A stretch of 64,000 nucleotides of DNA from Closterium sp. Naga37s-1 (taxonomy: Eukaryota > Streptophyta > Zygnematophyceae > Desmidiales > Closteriaceae): assembly GCA_947471745.1 (NCBI GenBank), contig CANJKZ010000777.1, positions 1,674,501-1,738,500 of the forward strand. Reading direction: 5' to 3'. Numbering within the stretch: position 1 is the stretch's first letter; every line of letters starts with the position of its first letter. The position numbers and the translations under genes were made by a program. Below, in pieces: positions 22,331-32,064 of the stretch. The notes below the pieces were generated by a model, which saw only the letters and a list, made by a program, of their open reading frames with translations, was not told the origin of the DNA and searched no databases.

Positions 22331-24290
22331 TCGTAACTGCTGTGGTGAGAGAGGTCCCCGTCGTGAAAAGCGACCCGGAGAAACACCAACAGACTCAGCA
22401 CCCCCAGACCTGGCACCCTCCGGCTCAGCACCCCCAAGCTCCGCACTCGTAGGCTCAGCACCCCCAGGCTCAGCACCCCCAGACGCAGCACCCCCCAGCA
22501 CCTCACGCACAGGCGCAGCACCCCCCAGCACCTCACGCACAGGCCCAGCACCCCCAGACGCAGCACCCCGAGCAGCACGACCCGCAGCAGCACCTGAGTC
22601 GCTAGTGACCTCCACAGGCTCAGCCAAGGGGAGTGGGTCTACCTGAGACACACCTGAAGGAACAGGACCCTGAGGAGGAAGGGGGTCTACCGGAGGGGGA
22701 TCTGGAGCGAGGAAAAGCGGCGGAGGAGGGAGCGGGGCAGTGCGGTAGGGGAAGAGACGGTAGAAAGGAACCGACTTGTCAAAGGTGACGTCCTGAGAGG
22801 ACAAAACACTGTGCGAGGTGGGGTGGTAAAACTGCCAGCCAGGCGCGTCAGGGGGGAAGCCGAGGAAGACGCAGGGAATGGTGCGGGAGGAGAGCTTGTC
22901 CGCGGACGTATCGCGGACAAGGGCACGAGCACCCAAGACCCGGAACACCGACGCATCGCCAACCTCTCCCGTCCAACGCAATGTGGGCGAGGTCTCCGGC
23001 AAGGAGACACGGGGCCAGAGGTTGAGCTGCTGCGCGGCGTACCGGACCGCAAACGGCCACAGAAAATGGGGAGCTGCCGCATGGATCAAGGAGGTACGAG
23101 CGATCTCCATGACCAAGCCAATGCGGCGCTCAGCAACCCCATTTTGCTGCGGTGAGGCCGGAAGCGTGAACGACTGGAGGATGCCCTCCCCCTGACAGAA
23201 GGCCCGCAAGAGGTCGGAGGAGAACTCACCACCTCTGTCGAAGTGCAGACGCAGGACAGGGAGGTCCTGGCGGAACCGCTCGCGGAGCTGGAGACGAACT
23301 GCTCGGATCCAAGGGATCAGGACATCAGGGACCTCACCCTTGGTGCGCAAGGGGAAGACCGTGGTGTAACGCGAGTAGTCGTCGACAACCAGCAGAAAGT
23401 ACCGTGCGCCGCCCTGTCCACGAACGCGAGCTGGGCCCCACACGTCCATGTGGAGGGTCTGCAGAGGAGCCTCTGTCGGGGGAAACGAGGAGGAGTGAGG
23501 AGCGGCGCGCTGCCGCCCCTCGACGCAAGGAAGGCAGGGCGTCGCAGGTGAGGGAGGGAGGGGAGGGAGAGACCTGAGAAGACCAGACACAAGAAGGCGA
23601 CGGTGCATGCCACGTAGACGTGGCAAGGAGGGGTGACCCAGACGGTGGTGCCAGAGAAGAATCTGGTGCGACAGGGAGTGACACGAACAAGGGGAGGCTA
23701 CCTGACGTGACACAGACACCTGACCAGTATCAGCTACCTGAGGAGGCGCAGTCGTCAGTGTGTAAAGACTCGACCCTGGCCGACGGGTAAACGTGGCCAG
23801 GTGGCGGCCGGTCCGGGAGCACGTACAGATCGCCACACGCTGTCCTCCAGGGGTAAAGGTGTCAACCGACTAGTCCTGGAGAACTGCGTTGCTCACCAAG
23901 TTCGTAGAGAACGAGGGGAGGTGGAGGCCTGACAGTGAGCCAGACGGAACCGCCGGGCACGGGAGCACAGTGGTGGACCGTGCAAGAACTGGGCCCCCTG
24001 AGGGGTCAGCCAGAGAGACTGCAACAGGTGCAGTGAGTGGTGTGAGTGCAGTACTGTCACGAAAGAAACAGCGGAAAGCACCTGAGTCAAGCGTGAAGGT
24101 GTGCAAGGCCTCAGCAGGCGCAGTACCTGAGAGAGCAGACTCTCTCGCACCTAAGGCAGCAGCCTCTATACCTGGGTCAGGCGGCACACACAAGTAATAG
24201 TCTCCCTCAGCACTAACAGTTAATGCATACATGGTAGCAAGGATAGCATCATATTCAAGAGCAAAGACGTCTACACCAGCCCTAAGCAGC
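22330..24290 (-). pseudogene. Protease and integrase region of copia B
   Basis: Protease motif FTLDSGAFRCFFRD near 24070. GAG-pre-integrase with LLWHHRLGHPSLP near 23640 and a CLPC pair near 23530. Integrase core with HMDVWGP, VVDDYSRYTTVFP, FDRGGEF and ASPQQNGVAERRIG (about 23450-23130). The integrase C-terminal part includes PCVFLGFPPDAPGWQFYHPT near 22860. Order and motifs are those of Ty1/copia pol. Fossil. Confidence 0.88.
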
Positions 24291-25518
24291 TCATGCCAGC
24301 GACGGCGCTCGACCTCCTCGCCCATCTCCTCACGCCAGGCGTCGTCAAGGCGGTAGAAGCAGCGGTGCTGGGTGTGGAACTTCCCGCATGTCTGACCAGC
24401 GCGGTCACCTGTGCGAATGACATACGGGCAGCGACCACTACCCCCAGACGTCCCACGCTGAGCAAGCCACTCACGAAGCTGTTGCGGCGTAAGAGCCTCA
24501 CGGGGACGCTGCTGCTGCTGCTGTCTCTGGCCAGCGCCAGCGCCTCCGCCCCGACCGCCACCGCCGCCGCCACCGCCGCCCCGACCGCCACCGCCACCGC
24601 CACTGCTGCCGCCACCCCCTCCGCCGCCACCGCCTCCACCGCCACTCCCACCGCCGCCACCGACGCCACCACTCCCGCCAGCACTCCCGCCACCACTCCC
24701 TCCGCCACCTCCTCCTCCTCCACCTCCTCCACCACCACCCCCCCCGGTGCCACCTCCGCTGCCCTTGGCTCCCTTGCCCTTGCCGCTGCGGCGCCTCCCA
24801 CTAGGAGCAGAAGCAGCACCAACAGACTCAGCACCAAGGTAGTCAACAGCAGCGGCAGTAGCGTAGGAGGGGACAAGGGGAGAGGGAGAGCAGCACCTAC
24901 AGTGACTATGCTAGTCTCGGCGGCTAGAAGCTGCTCCTCTAGGAGGTCGACAGTGAGATCGGTGGGAGAGCGAGCGAGAAAGTGGTCCCTGACCGAGCGA
25001 AGAGAGTCAGGGAGACGGGTCACTATGAAGTGGAGGGTCCAGTACATCGGAGGCGGGTTCTTAGCTAAGAACTCTTTGAGAAGGGCGGCGCGTAGGCGAG
25101 TGTCACTAGTGCGAAGGTGGGTGATAAGATCGGCAACTGTGGCAAAGGTGGACAGCTCAGGAAACAGGTAGGGCAGCATGAGGCGGCTAAGTGCAGCAGT
25201 GGCAGGGGAGGAGTATCGAGTAACTACAGCATCGTACAGGGCCTTAGCGGTTTTGTGTTCGCCAAAATGTGTGAGCTCGGCTAACGGCAGGTGGTTGCGA
25301 ACGGCTAGGCGAGCTGCAGCGTCACGAGTCTGCCACTGGGAACGGGCGCTAAGCTCAGCTGTGGCAGCAGGAGCGACTGAGGCACCAGACGTGTGGTCAA
25401 AGAGAGAGACATTATCCTTGCTATCGCTCATTAGGAACAGCTGCAGGTCATCGAGCCAGGTCTCAAACTGAATCGGGCGGCCCTCAGTATCGAACGACAG
25501 AACGCGGAGGGTGGCCAT
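24290..25518 (-). pseudogene. Gag (UBN2-type) and zinc module of copia B
   Basis: Begins at the ATG at 25518 (MATLRVLSFDTEGRP). The N-terminal half has the copia gag signature: FETWLDDLQLFLMS, a helix-rich core with SQWQTRDAAARLAVRNHLP, KTAKALYDAVVTRYSS and LLEEQLLAAETSI. Then comes a long low-complexity Ala/Gly/Val stretch (about 24520-24800). At about 24365-24480, in another frame, lie LTPQQLREWL and a zinc-knuckle-like module starting CPYVIRTG. Gag would form the particle shell that packages element RNA. Fossil. Confidence 0.75.
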
Positions 25519-25609
25519 AGCTGCTGGCGCGGGACTGGCAGGCAGGCAAGCAGCAGTAGCACTAGCAGCAGCAATAGTAGAAGCAGCAGTGCAGTAGTAG
25601 AAACTGGTC

Positions 25610-26230
25610 TGCCAGGCAACTAGGCAGCGCGGCGCGGCTCAGCAGGGCGGCGCGGCTCAGCAGGGCGGCTCGGGCGGTGCAGCGCGGCTCGGGCGGTGCA
25701 GCGCGGCTCGGGCGGTGCAGCGCGGCTCGGGTGGTGCAGCGCGGCTCGGGCACGGTGGGGCAGTGCGGCGCTGGCAGCAGCAGCAGCGTAGCAGTGGCTG
25801 CAGCGCTGGCAGGGCGAGCAGGGCGCAGGGCAGCGCGGGCAGGGCTCTTAGGGCCGCGCGCTGACTGTGCAGGCAGATCGCGGGCAGGGCGGGCCTTAGG
25901 GGCAGCGCGCAGGCGACGCCAGCGGCGCACGGGCAGCGGGCGAGCAGGGCGTGCAGTGCGCGGGCAGGGCGCCGGCTGTGCAGGCCGCGCGCGGGCAGGA
26001 AACGCAGCGCGCGGGCAGCGCGCGGGCAGCAGCAGCAGCGCGCGGGCAGCGCAGGCAGCTAGCAGGCAGGGCGCGCGTAGGCCTGAGGAAGCGCGCTAGC
26101 AGGGCAGCGTGAGCGGGTCGCGCACTAGGCAGCTGTGCAGGGAGCGCAATGGGCAGGGCAGGCCGTGCAGGGCAGTGCAAGCAGGGCAGTGGGGTAACGC
26201 GGTAACCGCAGTCGGAATGGTGGGCCCGGA
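25610..26230. repeat. GC-rich leader repeats of copia B
   Basis: Short GC-rich units (GCAGCGCGGCTCGGGCGGT, ~19 bp, clearest at 25620-25750), then looser GCGCGGGCAG-type repeats up to the A run at 26230-26245. They lie between the primer site and gag. Confidence 0.75.
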
Positions 26231-26261
26231 AAAAAAAAAAAAAAACCGTCCTACGGACCTA

Positions 26262-26275
26262 CTGCTCTGAAACCA
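26262..26275 (-). other. Primer-binding site of copia B
   Basis: TGGTTTCAGAGCAG on the minus strand, directly after the 5' LTR. It matches the initiator-Met primer site with one difference. Confidence 0.8.
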
Positions 26276-26408
26276 TGTCAGAATGAGAAGCTAGAATGAC
26301 TGCATTGAAAGAATTGTGGGTACAAGTACTAACACTAACATTGGGTTGTACCCAATACAGGCTACCCCACTATAGCCTACACAGAACTAGCACATATATA
26401 GTTTGACA
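26276..26408 (-). repeat. 5' LTR of copia B
   Basis: 133 bp, partner of 19087-19219 with three differences. It is followed on the plus strand by CTTAT (26409-26413), the target duplication. Confidence 0.93.
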
Positions 26409-26454
26409 CTTATCTCCAGTTCACTTCACCTCCTGTCCTTTTTCCCTGACTCCC

Positions 26455-29400
26455 CTACCATTCACTCCCCTCCCCTTCACTACCCTCTCTTTCCTCCCCT
26501 TCACTCCACTCATCCTCCTCCTCTGTCCCCACTTCCTCTTCATCCTCTTCCTCCCTATCCTCCTCCTCCCCATACCCTTTCTCCTCATCCTCTTTCTCCC
26601 ACATCCTCTTTCTCCCCATCCTCCTCCTCCCCATCCTCTTCCTCCCAATCCTCTTCCTCCCCATCCTCTTCCTCCAATCCTCTTCCTCCCCATCCTCTTC
26701 CTCCCCATCCTCTTCCCTCCCCATCCTCTTCCTCCCCATCCTCTTTCTCCCCATCCTCTTCCTCCCTATCCTCTTTCTCCCCATCCTCTTTCTACCATCC
26801 CCTTCCTCCCCATCCTCTTCCTTCCCATCCTCTTCCTTCCCCATCCTCTTCCTCCCCATCCTCTTTCTCCCATCCTCTTCTACCCCATCCACTTTCTCCC
26901 CATCTTCTTCCTTCCCATCCTCTTTCTCCCCATCTTCTTCCTTCCCATCCTCTTCCTCCCCATCCCCTTCCTCATCCTCGTCCTTCCCACCTTCTGGCAC
27001 CGAATCATCCCGTCCCTCTAAGGCACCCACAGCACGCTCTCCCTCGTCCAGGTTGTAAACCACCATCCTCCGTTCATTCCCCACCACCGGGCAGTCATTC
27101 ACATAGCACGTCTGCAGCCTCCCCATCTGCTGCAGCCCCCTGGGTAACCGGGCCAGCCGATTGCATCCGTACAGGTACAAGTCCTCCAATCCGGGCAGCT
27201 GCGAAAACTTATTGGGCAGGCTGCGGACATTGGGCAGGAACAGCAAAGAGAGGCTCACGAGAGAAGAGAGCTTCCAGAAGTCATGAGGAATGCTCGAGAT
27301 TCCGATAGTGCACAAACCACACCGCTGCAGTCCGCAGAGGTCAGGGAAGGACTCGGGAAGCCTGGTTAGTCCTCGGCTGTTTTGGATCTGAAAAGACTGA
27401 AGCTTCTTCAGCTGCCCGATTGATTTGGGCAGCTCAGTCAAGCCCATAAGACCGTTCAAATGGAGGGATGTGAGTGCTGAGAGCTTCCCTATTGTCTCTG
27501 GCAGAGCTAGCAGGCTTTTGGCATGGGTGATCGTCAATGACTGCAAGTGAGAGAGGCGAGAGATGGAGTCTGGGAGCAATTGGAGGCGATCCATGTCTCG
27601 GATTTGCAGGCTTGTTAGCGACGGGAGGCATCCCAGCCATGGACCGAGCTGCTGCACTGGAAGCTCTGCGAGTTCAAGGACCTCCAGGGATGGCAGCAAC
27701 ACACTCATACCACTCTCCTCAGACCCCCCACAGCTGCCAGCGGCACTGCTGCTACCTGTGCGACCGACTAGCTCCAGACGGGCGATTCTTCCCGCACACT
27801 CTTGCCCAGCGGCTCCCGTGCGTGCACCCCCCGTGCGTGCACCCCCCTGGTCTTCATCCCCAAACAGCGACTCCAGCGCGCTGCAGGAACTCACTTGCAG
27901 AGATTTCAACCGCTGCAGCTGATACAGCGAGCGAGGGAGCGACTTCAGGTTAGGTAGTTGTAAGAGCTTGAGCCTTTCAAGGTCTCCCAGCTGTCCGATC
28001 TCCTCTGGCAGCGCCTTGATTCGCGAGGACCTGGCGACCACAAGGCTGGTGAGAGTGCGGGCGAAGGCAGGGAGGGAGGCATTCAGGGAGGAGAGAGAGA
28101 GCTCCTTGAGGCTTGTCAAGTGGGACAGCCTGCCTGGTAGCGTGCCTCGTAAGCTGGTTGCTTCACAGATTGCTAGGATTCGCAGGGACGCGAGGCTGGA
28201 GAAGGATGGAGGGAGGTGGGCGAGAGCCGTGCAGTCGAGTAGATACAGTCTGCGCAGGCTATGCAGGCCATCCCCCATGCCGTGCGGTAGCGATCTCAGC
28301 TTGCAGCAGTCATTGATTTGCAGCAGCTCGAGGGAAGATAGCTGACTCAGGGAGTCCGGAAGCTGCGTCAGCAGGCTGCATGCGGCTATAATCAGCTCCT
28401 TGAGGTTCTTCAGGTTGCCAAGCGACGCGGGCAGGCTGCTGAGCTGAGGAAGCTTAACTAAGCGCAGCGTCTCCAGGACAGTTAGCTGCCCGAAATCCTC
28501 GGGCAGAGATTGAAGAGCTCTGGAGTTTTCCAGTGTGAGTTTCTTGAGTGAAGTGGCAAGGGTTATGGAGGGAGGCAGATGCGCGAGATTTTCGACGCCT
28601 AGCTTGAGCGTATGTAGGTGTGGCAGAAAACCGACGTCGCCTGGCAGATGACGGAGTGGTAGGCCGGCGAGATTGTGGTCCGTCAGGGAAGACAGATGGG
28701 AAAGGGAGGTGGGGAAGGATGCTGAATCGCCGCAGTAGGTTACTGAAAGGAGCCGCAGCCGCTGCAGCTGCCCGAGACAGGCGGGCAGGTCGGTAATCCC
28801 CCCAACCTCCTCCAAACGTAGTTTTTCAAGCGCCGGCATGTTTCCAAAACTCTCGGGCAGCGGTGCAAGGTCTGAGCAGTTGGAAATTTCGAGCGTCAGC
28901 AGGGACGAGAGATTCGAGATAGAACCGGGCAGCTGAAGCCTTGTCCTGGAACCGCTGATGGAAAGATGTGTCAAGTTGGTTAGCTGCCCGAAAGAATCGG
29001 GAATGGAGCTGAGCCGCATGCAGTCGTTCAGCTGCAGCGACTTGAGCAGCCTCAGGTTACCGAAGCCCTGGGGCAGTTCATCCAGGCCGTACATTTCGAT
29101 TATGAGATGCGTGAGTGAATGCAACGAGGTGAACGCGTCTGGAAGGAGAGCAATTTCCCTGTCGGTGATGTGCAGGCTCTTGAGTGACGCAAGGCCGCCG
29201 ATGGAAGAGGGAATGGCGGTCAGATTCGACTGACAATCAAGACGAAGTCCCTCCAGCCGTGTGCATTTCTTAAAAAGATACGAAAGACCGTTCTCAGTGA
29301 ACCCCCCGCGTACGTTCCGTCGTTTCATCGTATCGACGTGGAGGTCCGTCAGATCTGAACACTTGTCAGAAATCCCTGAGAGGAGGGAGTCAGGGACGGA

Positions 29401-29649
29401 CGTGATGCTGCCGTTGGCGAGGACGAGCTTTCGGAGCCTTGGGAATGACGAGAGGAGCTCGAGCAGCTCATGGGGACGCATGCGACGCTTTTCGCGAATC
29501 TGGATATGGTCGTGCACGCTATGGGTGATTCTAAGCCATTCCTTGCACACAAGCGCGTGCTGGAACTGGCCGTCGGATTGACCGACGAAACGAAAGACAA
29601 CGGAGAGAAGATCGTCTGACAGCCGTCCGATTGGTGATGCAGCATGCAT
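26455..29649 (-). CDS. F-box/leucine-rich-repeat protein, single exon, intact
   Basis: 1064 codons from the ATG at 29649. The N-terminus (residues ~5-50; PIGRLSDDLLSVVFRFVG, then ALVCKEWLRITH) is an F-box, which binds SKP1 in SCF ubiquitin ligases. Residues ~60-890 hold roughly thirty leucine-rich repeats of 23-24 residues of the plant type (LPDSFGQLTNLTHLSISG and similar), the likely substrate-binding surface. A short linker near residues 610-650 interrupts them. From about residue 895 the protein changes to a Glu/Asp/Lys/Arg-rich tail built from short tandem repeats (EEDGKEEDGE, GRKRMGRKR). The frame is open throughout with no intron needed. Copia B begins 46 bp past the stop, so the transcript must end before it, read into it or carry it in the 3' UTR. 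The substrate is unknown. A cytosolic or nuclear SCF receptor role is inferred from domains; bare LRR resistance-like proteins also look similar outside the F-box. Confidence 0.88.
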   Translation of the reverse strand: MHAASPIGRLSDDLLSVVFRFVGQSDGQFQHALVCKEWLRITHSVHDHIQIREKRRMRPHELLELLSSFPRLRKLVLANGSITSVPDSLLSGISDKCSDLTDLHVDTMKRRNVRGGFTENGLSYLFKKCTRLEGLRLDCQSNLTAIPSSIGGLASLKSLHITDREIALLPDAFTSLHSLTHLIIEMYGLDELPQGFGNLRLLKSLQLNDCMRLSSIPDSFGQLTNLTHLSISGSRTRLQLPGSISNLSSLLTLEISNCSDLAPLPESFGNMPALEKLRLEEVGGITDLPACLGQLQRLRLLSVTYCGDSASFPTSLSHLSSLTDHNLAGLPLRHLPGDVGFLPHLHTLKLGVENLAHLPPSITLATSLKKLTLENSRALQSLPEDFGQLTVLETLRLVKLPQLSSLPASLGNLKNLKELIIAACSLLTQLPDSLSQLSSLELLQINDCCKLRSLPHGMGDGLHSLRRLYLLDCTALAHLPPSFSSLASLRILAICEATSLRGTLPGRLSHLTSLKELSLSSLNASLPAFARTLTSLVVARSSRIKALPEEIGQLGDLERLKLLQLPNLKSLPRSLYQLQRLKSLQVSSCSALESLFGDEDQGGARTGGARTGAAGQECAGRIARLELVGRTGSSSAAGSCGGSEESGMSVLLPSLEVLELAELPVQQLGPWLGCLPSLTSLQIRDMDRLQLLPDSISRLSHLQSLTITHAKSLLALPETIGKLSALTSLHLNGLMGLTELPKSIGQLKKLQSFQIQNSRGLTRLPESFPDLCGLQRCGLCTIGISSIPHDFWKLSSLVSLSLLFLPNVRSLPNKFSQLPGLEDLYLYGCNRLARLPRGLQQMGRLQTCYVNDCPVVGNERRMVVYNLDEGERAVGALEGRDDSVPEGGKDEDEEGDGEEEDGKEEDGEKEDGKEEDGEKVDGVEEDGRKRMGRKRMGKEEDGKEEDGEEGDGRKRMGRKRIGRKRMGRKRMGRKRMGREEDGEEEDGEEEDWRKRMGRKRIGRKRMGRRRMGRKRMWEKEDEEKGYGEEEDREEEDEEEVGTEEEDEWSEGEEREGSEGEGSEW
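26500..26990 (-). repeat. Low-complexity tandem repeat forming the acidic/basic tail
   Basis: Units of 15-18 bp (GAGGAAGAGGATGGGGA type on the coding strand) encode the Glu/Asp/Lys/Arg tail. Length variation between individuals is likely. On the plus strand it gives false Ser/Pro-rich frames. Confidence 0.8.
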
Positions 29650-29704
29650 TCTGTCTAATAGATTAGTTGCAATGGGGCTAAAGTGAATGCTCGAAGACTA
29701 ATAA

Positions 29705-30020
29705 GGTCGCTGTGAGAGTCCGCAAACGAGTTCACGAATAGCATCGAATTTTCAGCTGGCGTGGGAATCCCTAGTCAAGAAAAGTATCTGAGAAAGTCGC
29801 TGTGGGAGTTCTTGTGCAAGAAAAGTGTCGGTGAGAAGTCGCTGTGGGAGTTCTTATGCAATAACGTCTCTGTGGGAAAGCCGCTCTGGGACTCTTACGC
29901 AAAAAAAGTATGTCTGGGGGAATCGCTGCGTGAATCGTTAGGCAAGAAAGGCTCTGGGAGAGTCAACGTGGGAGTTCCAGGGCAAGCAAGTCTCTGAGAG
30001 TCGCTCTGGCAGATGGGCAA
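29705..30020. repeat. 42-bp tandem repeat upstream of the F-box/LRR gene
   Basis: About seven or eight degenerate copies. The TCGCTGTGGGAG-type core recurs at 29798, 29840, 29882 and 29924, exactly 42 bp apart, with looser copies before and after. Because 42 is a multiple of three, a plus-strand frame (about 29761-29997) stays open and reads a 14-residue repeat (KSLWEFLCKKSVGE type), but it has no ATG. It starts about 55 bp upstream of the gene's ATG. Confidence 0.85.
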
Positions 30021-30744
30021 TCCCTAGGCTGGATCCCAAGCACCGATGTTGCGTGAACCCCCCGCCTCTGCCGCAAGAACCGCTGTAGCAATTGACAAAC
30101 TCGTGTGCAGGAAACGGAGGGGAGACGAATTGACTTGTAACCTCAGACCGGTTCAGGGTTTCGGGTTTAGATAATTTAAAGCCCGAGGTCAGCATGGCAA
30201 AGCGTTTTTTGTTTCTAGGGTTTTAAACACTAGCTGGAAGAGTAGCGAGAACTGTTTTCGTTGAGAGTACCCTCGCGAAGCAAAACACAGGTTCGCCACA
30301 CATGTTTGTTTTCGACAAAAGGTGATTTGGCGACCAAGCATACGACCCGTCAGGTGCCAAGGGGCGCAGCCAATCAGGATGGTGGAATTGATAGCTCAAA
30401 CAAGCACAAGCAGGGCAACCAATCAGGGTAGGGACAACAAGAAAACGGGGGAATACAACTCGGTGATGGGATGATACAACTCGTGAGTCAAACAGTTCGT
30501 GTGCAACCCGCTTACCAACCTTACTAGTAGGACTGGAGCAGAGTAAGAAAATCGGTGCGACAGAACAGCTAACAACTCATTCAGTCGCTTTAGAATCCGA
30601 CCATCGCGCACCAGCTAGGGTTTTTTAGTGAACACAATTTACGTTACTTGAATTAGTAGATGCAGCGCGTATATGCAAACGAAAGGAAGCGCAGGCGCAA
30701 GATTCGAGTGTGAAGCCCGGAAAAAATGGGTGTGAGGAGAAGAG
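30021..30744. other. No gene seen upstream of the repeat
   Basis: Moderate-GC intergenic DNA with only short frames lacking domains. It could hold distal promoter sequence of the F-box/LRR gene, but no site can be named. Confidence 0.4.
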
Positions 30745-31095
30745 AAAGGGTCGCTTTGCCTACCTCGCGACCCTCGCCCGTCGCCCTTGCTTTCTCCGCC
30801 CACTGCCCTCGCCCCGCCCGTCGCCCTCGCCGCCTCGTCGCCCGTCGCCCTCGCTTCCTCCTCCCGCCCTCGCTTCCTCCGCCCGCGCGCTTCTCCCATA
30901 CCGTCGACCTCGCTTCCCTCGCCCATCCCCCTCGCTTCCCCCGCCTGTCGCTCTCGCTTTCCCCGCCTACCACACTCGCCTCTCCCTCCGCCCTCGCTGC
31001 CTCCCCGCCCGTCGCCCTCGCTTTCTCCGCCCATCTACCTCGCTTTCCCCCGCCCGTCGCCCTCACTTCCCCGCCCCATCGCTCGCCCCTTCAAT
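30745..31095. repeat. Pyrimidine-rich minisatellite
   Basis: Imperfect repeats of a CCGCCCGTCGCCCTCGCTT-type unit (about 15-25 bp). Frames on both strands encode only Ser/Pro/Arg or Gly/Ala/Arg repeats. It is followed by A-rich sequence at 31240-31320 without features. Confidence 0.8.
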
Positions 31096-31416
31096 CGCTG
31101 CTGCTTCTTTTTTGCACAGGCCCCAATAGATTTCGTAGCGTAGATATCCCCTACTGTTTTATTCTTCCCTATCACACTTACTACCTGATTAAAAAATAAT
31201 ACACTAACTTGAACAACTCCATTTAGCTAAGATCTCAGGCTGAAACAAAGGAGAAAACAAAGGAGAAAACAAAAGAAAAAACAAAAGAAAACAAAACAAA
31301 AAATAAAAACCAAACAAAAGACTGCAAGTCACATAAGTTCAACATGTCTACTCGATTTTTATTTTTTATTTTTTGCGGAGCAACCAAGCCCTATGATTCA
31401 CTTTTAGGAAGCCTAG

Positions 31417-32064
31417 TATTAAAAAGCGAACTGAGGACTAAGTACTAAGGAGATTAGGTTTAGCCATAGCGAGAGTTACGAGCAGGGCTCTAGATTGGTT
31501 TTGGGCCACCCTTTGTAATCAGGGTTCTAGGTAGTCCCAACCCTGACCCATAGGGTAAAAAATCTCGTTCCCTGACAAAGTCAGGGTAAAAAAACTAACA
31601 GTCTGTTTGGGCAGGGTAACTCTCCTGGTGTACGTTAATTATTATTTAAAAACTGAATGCCGATTTTCCAGTACTTAGTGGCTCAGTTGATATGACTTCG
31701 GCTTAGATCCGTAGTCTATAGATCCGTAGTTGTGATCGAACCCTGTACAGTCAGAGAAACAAATCCCTTACGCTGTTTTTCAAAGGGTAAAAAAAAACTT
31801 ACACTTTCTGGCCTAGGGTAAAAATCCCATTACCCTTCCTGGGAAAGGTTAACTGAAAAAAAGCGGCCGCCAGTCAGGGCAATCAGGGTGTTTTACCCTG
31901 ATAACGAGAGCCCTGGTTACGAGAGGCACGAGCAGGAGGGAATTGGCCAAAAGATGTGTTTCACTATGGTGCACAAACAAGATATATGAAAGTAGCAAGG
32001 GAGGTGCACCACCAATGTAAATAAACTAGAACAAACAGCAAGCAGGGTATATATAACTATAACA
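31417..32064 (-). repeat. 3' LTR of element D, split by a MITE
   Basis: D LTR sequence at 31417-31482 and 31924-32064; the part between is the MITE plus one target copy. On the minus strand the LTR begins TGTTATAGTTATATA and follows a purine tract (GCAAGTTAAGGGGGTG). Confidence 0.8.
31483..31915. mobile_element. Non-autonomous hAT-type MITE (433 bp)
   Basis: It starts CAGGGCTCT and ends AGAGCCCTG, a perfect 9-bp terminal inverted repeat of the hAT form. It is flanked by a perfect 8-bp duplication GTTACGAG at 31475-31482 and 31916-31923, the size made by hAT transposases. Removing the element and one GTTACGAG restores the uninterrupted LTR seen at 32910-33055, an empty-site proof. CAGGGTAAAA-type motifs recur inside in both orientations, typical subterminal repeats. 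No transposase frame, so it depends on a partner elsewhere. Confidence 0.93.

Larger units (their letters stand above)
19087..26408 (-). mobile_element. Ty1/copia LTR element B, full length with perfect target duplication
   Basis: 7.3 kb, minus strand. Two 133-bp LTRs differ at 3 positions (about 2.3%) and are flanked by a perfect 5-bp duplication CTTAT. Parts in order: LTR, primer site, GC-rich leader, gag, zinc module, protease, integrase, Gly/Ala spacer, RT, RNase H, palindromic polypurine tract, LTR. It is the only copia element here with a recognisable capsid gene. Structurally complete, but its coding region is broken, with roughly five to eight breaks. The LTRs match the subfamily of element F. 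Confidence 0.95.

Noticed and set aside
29761-29997. A 78-codon plus-strand repeat protein upstream of the F-box/LRR gene
   Set aside because: No ATG and no splice context; kept only as a 42-bp tandem repeat with a noted frame.
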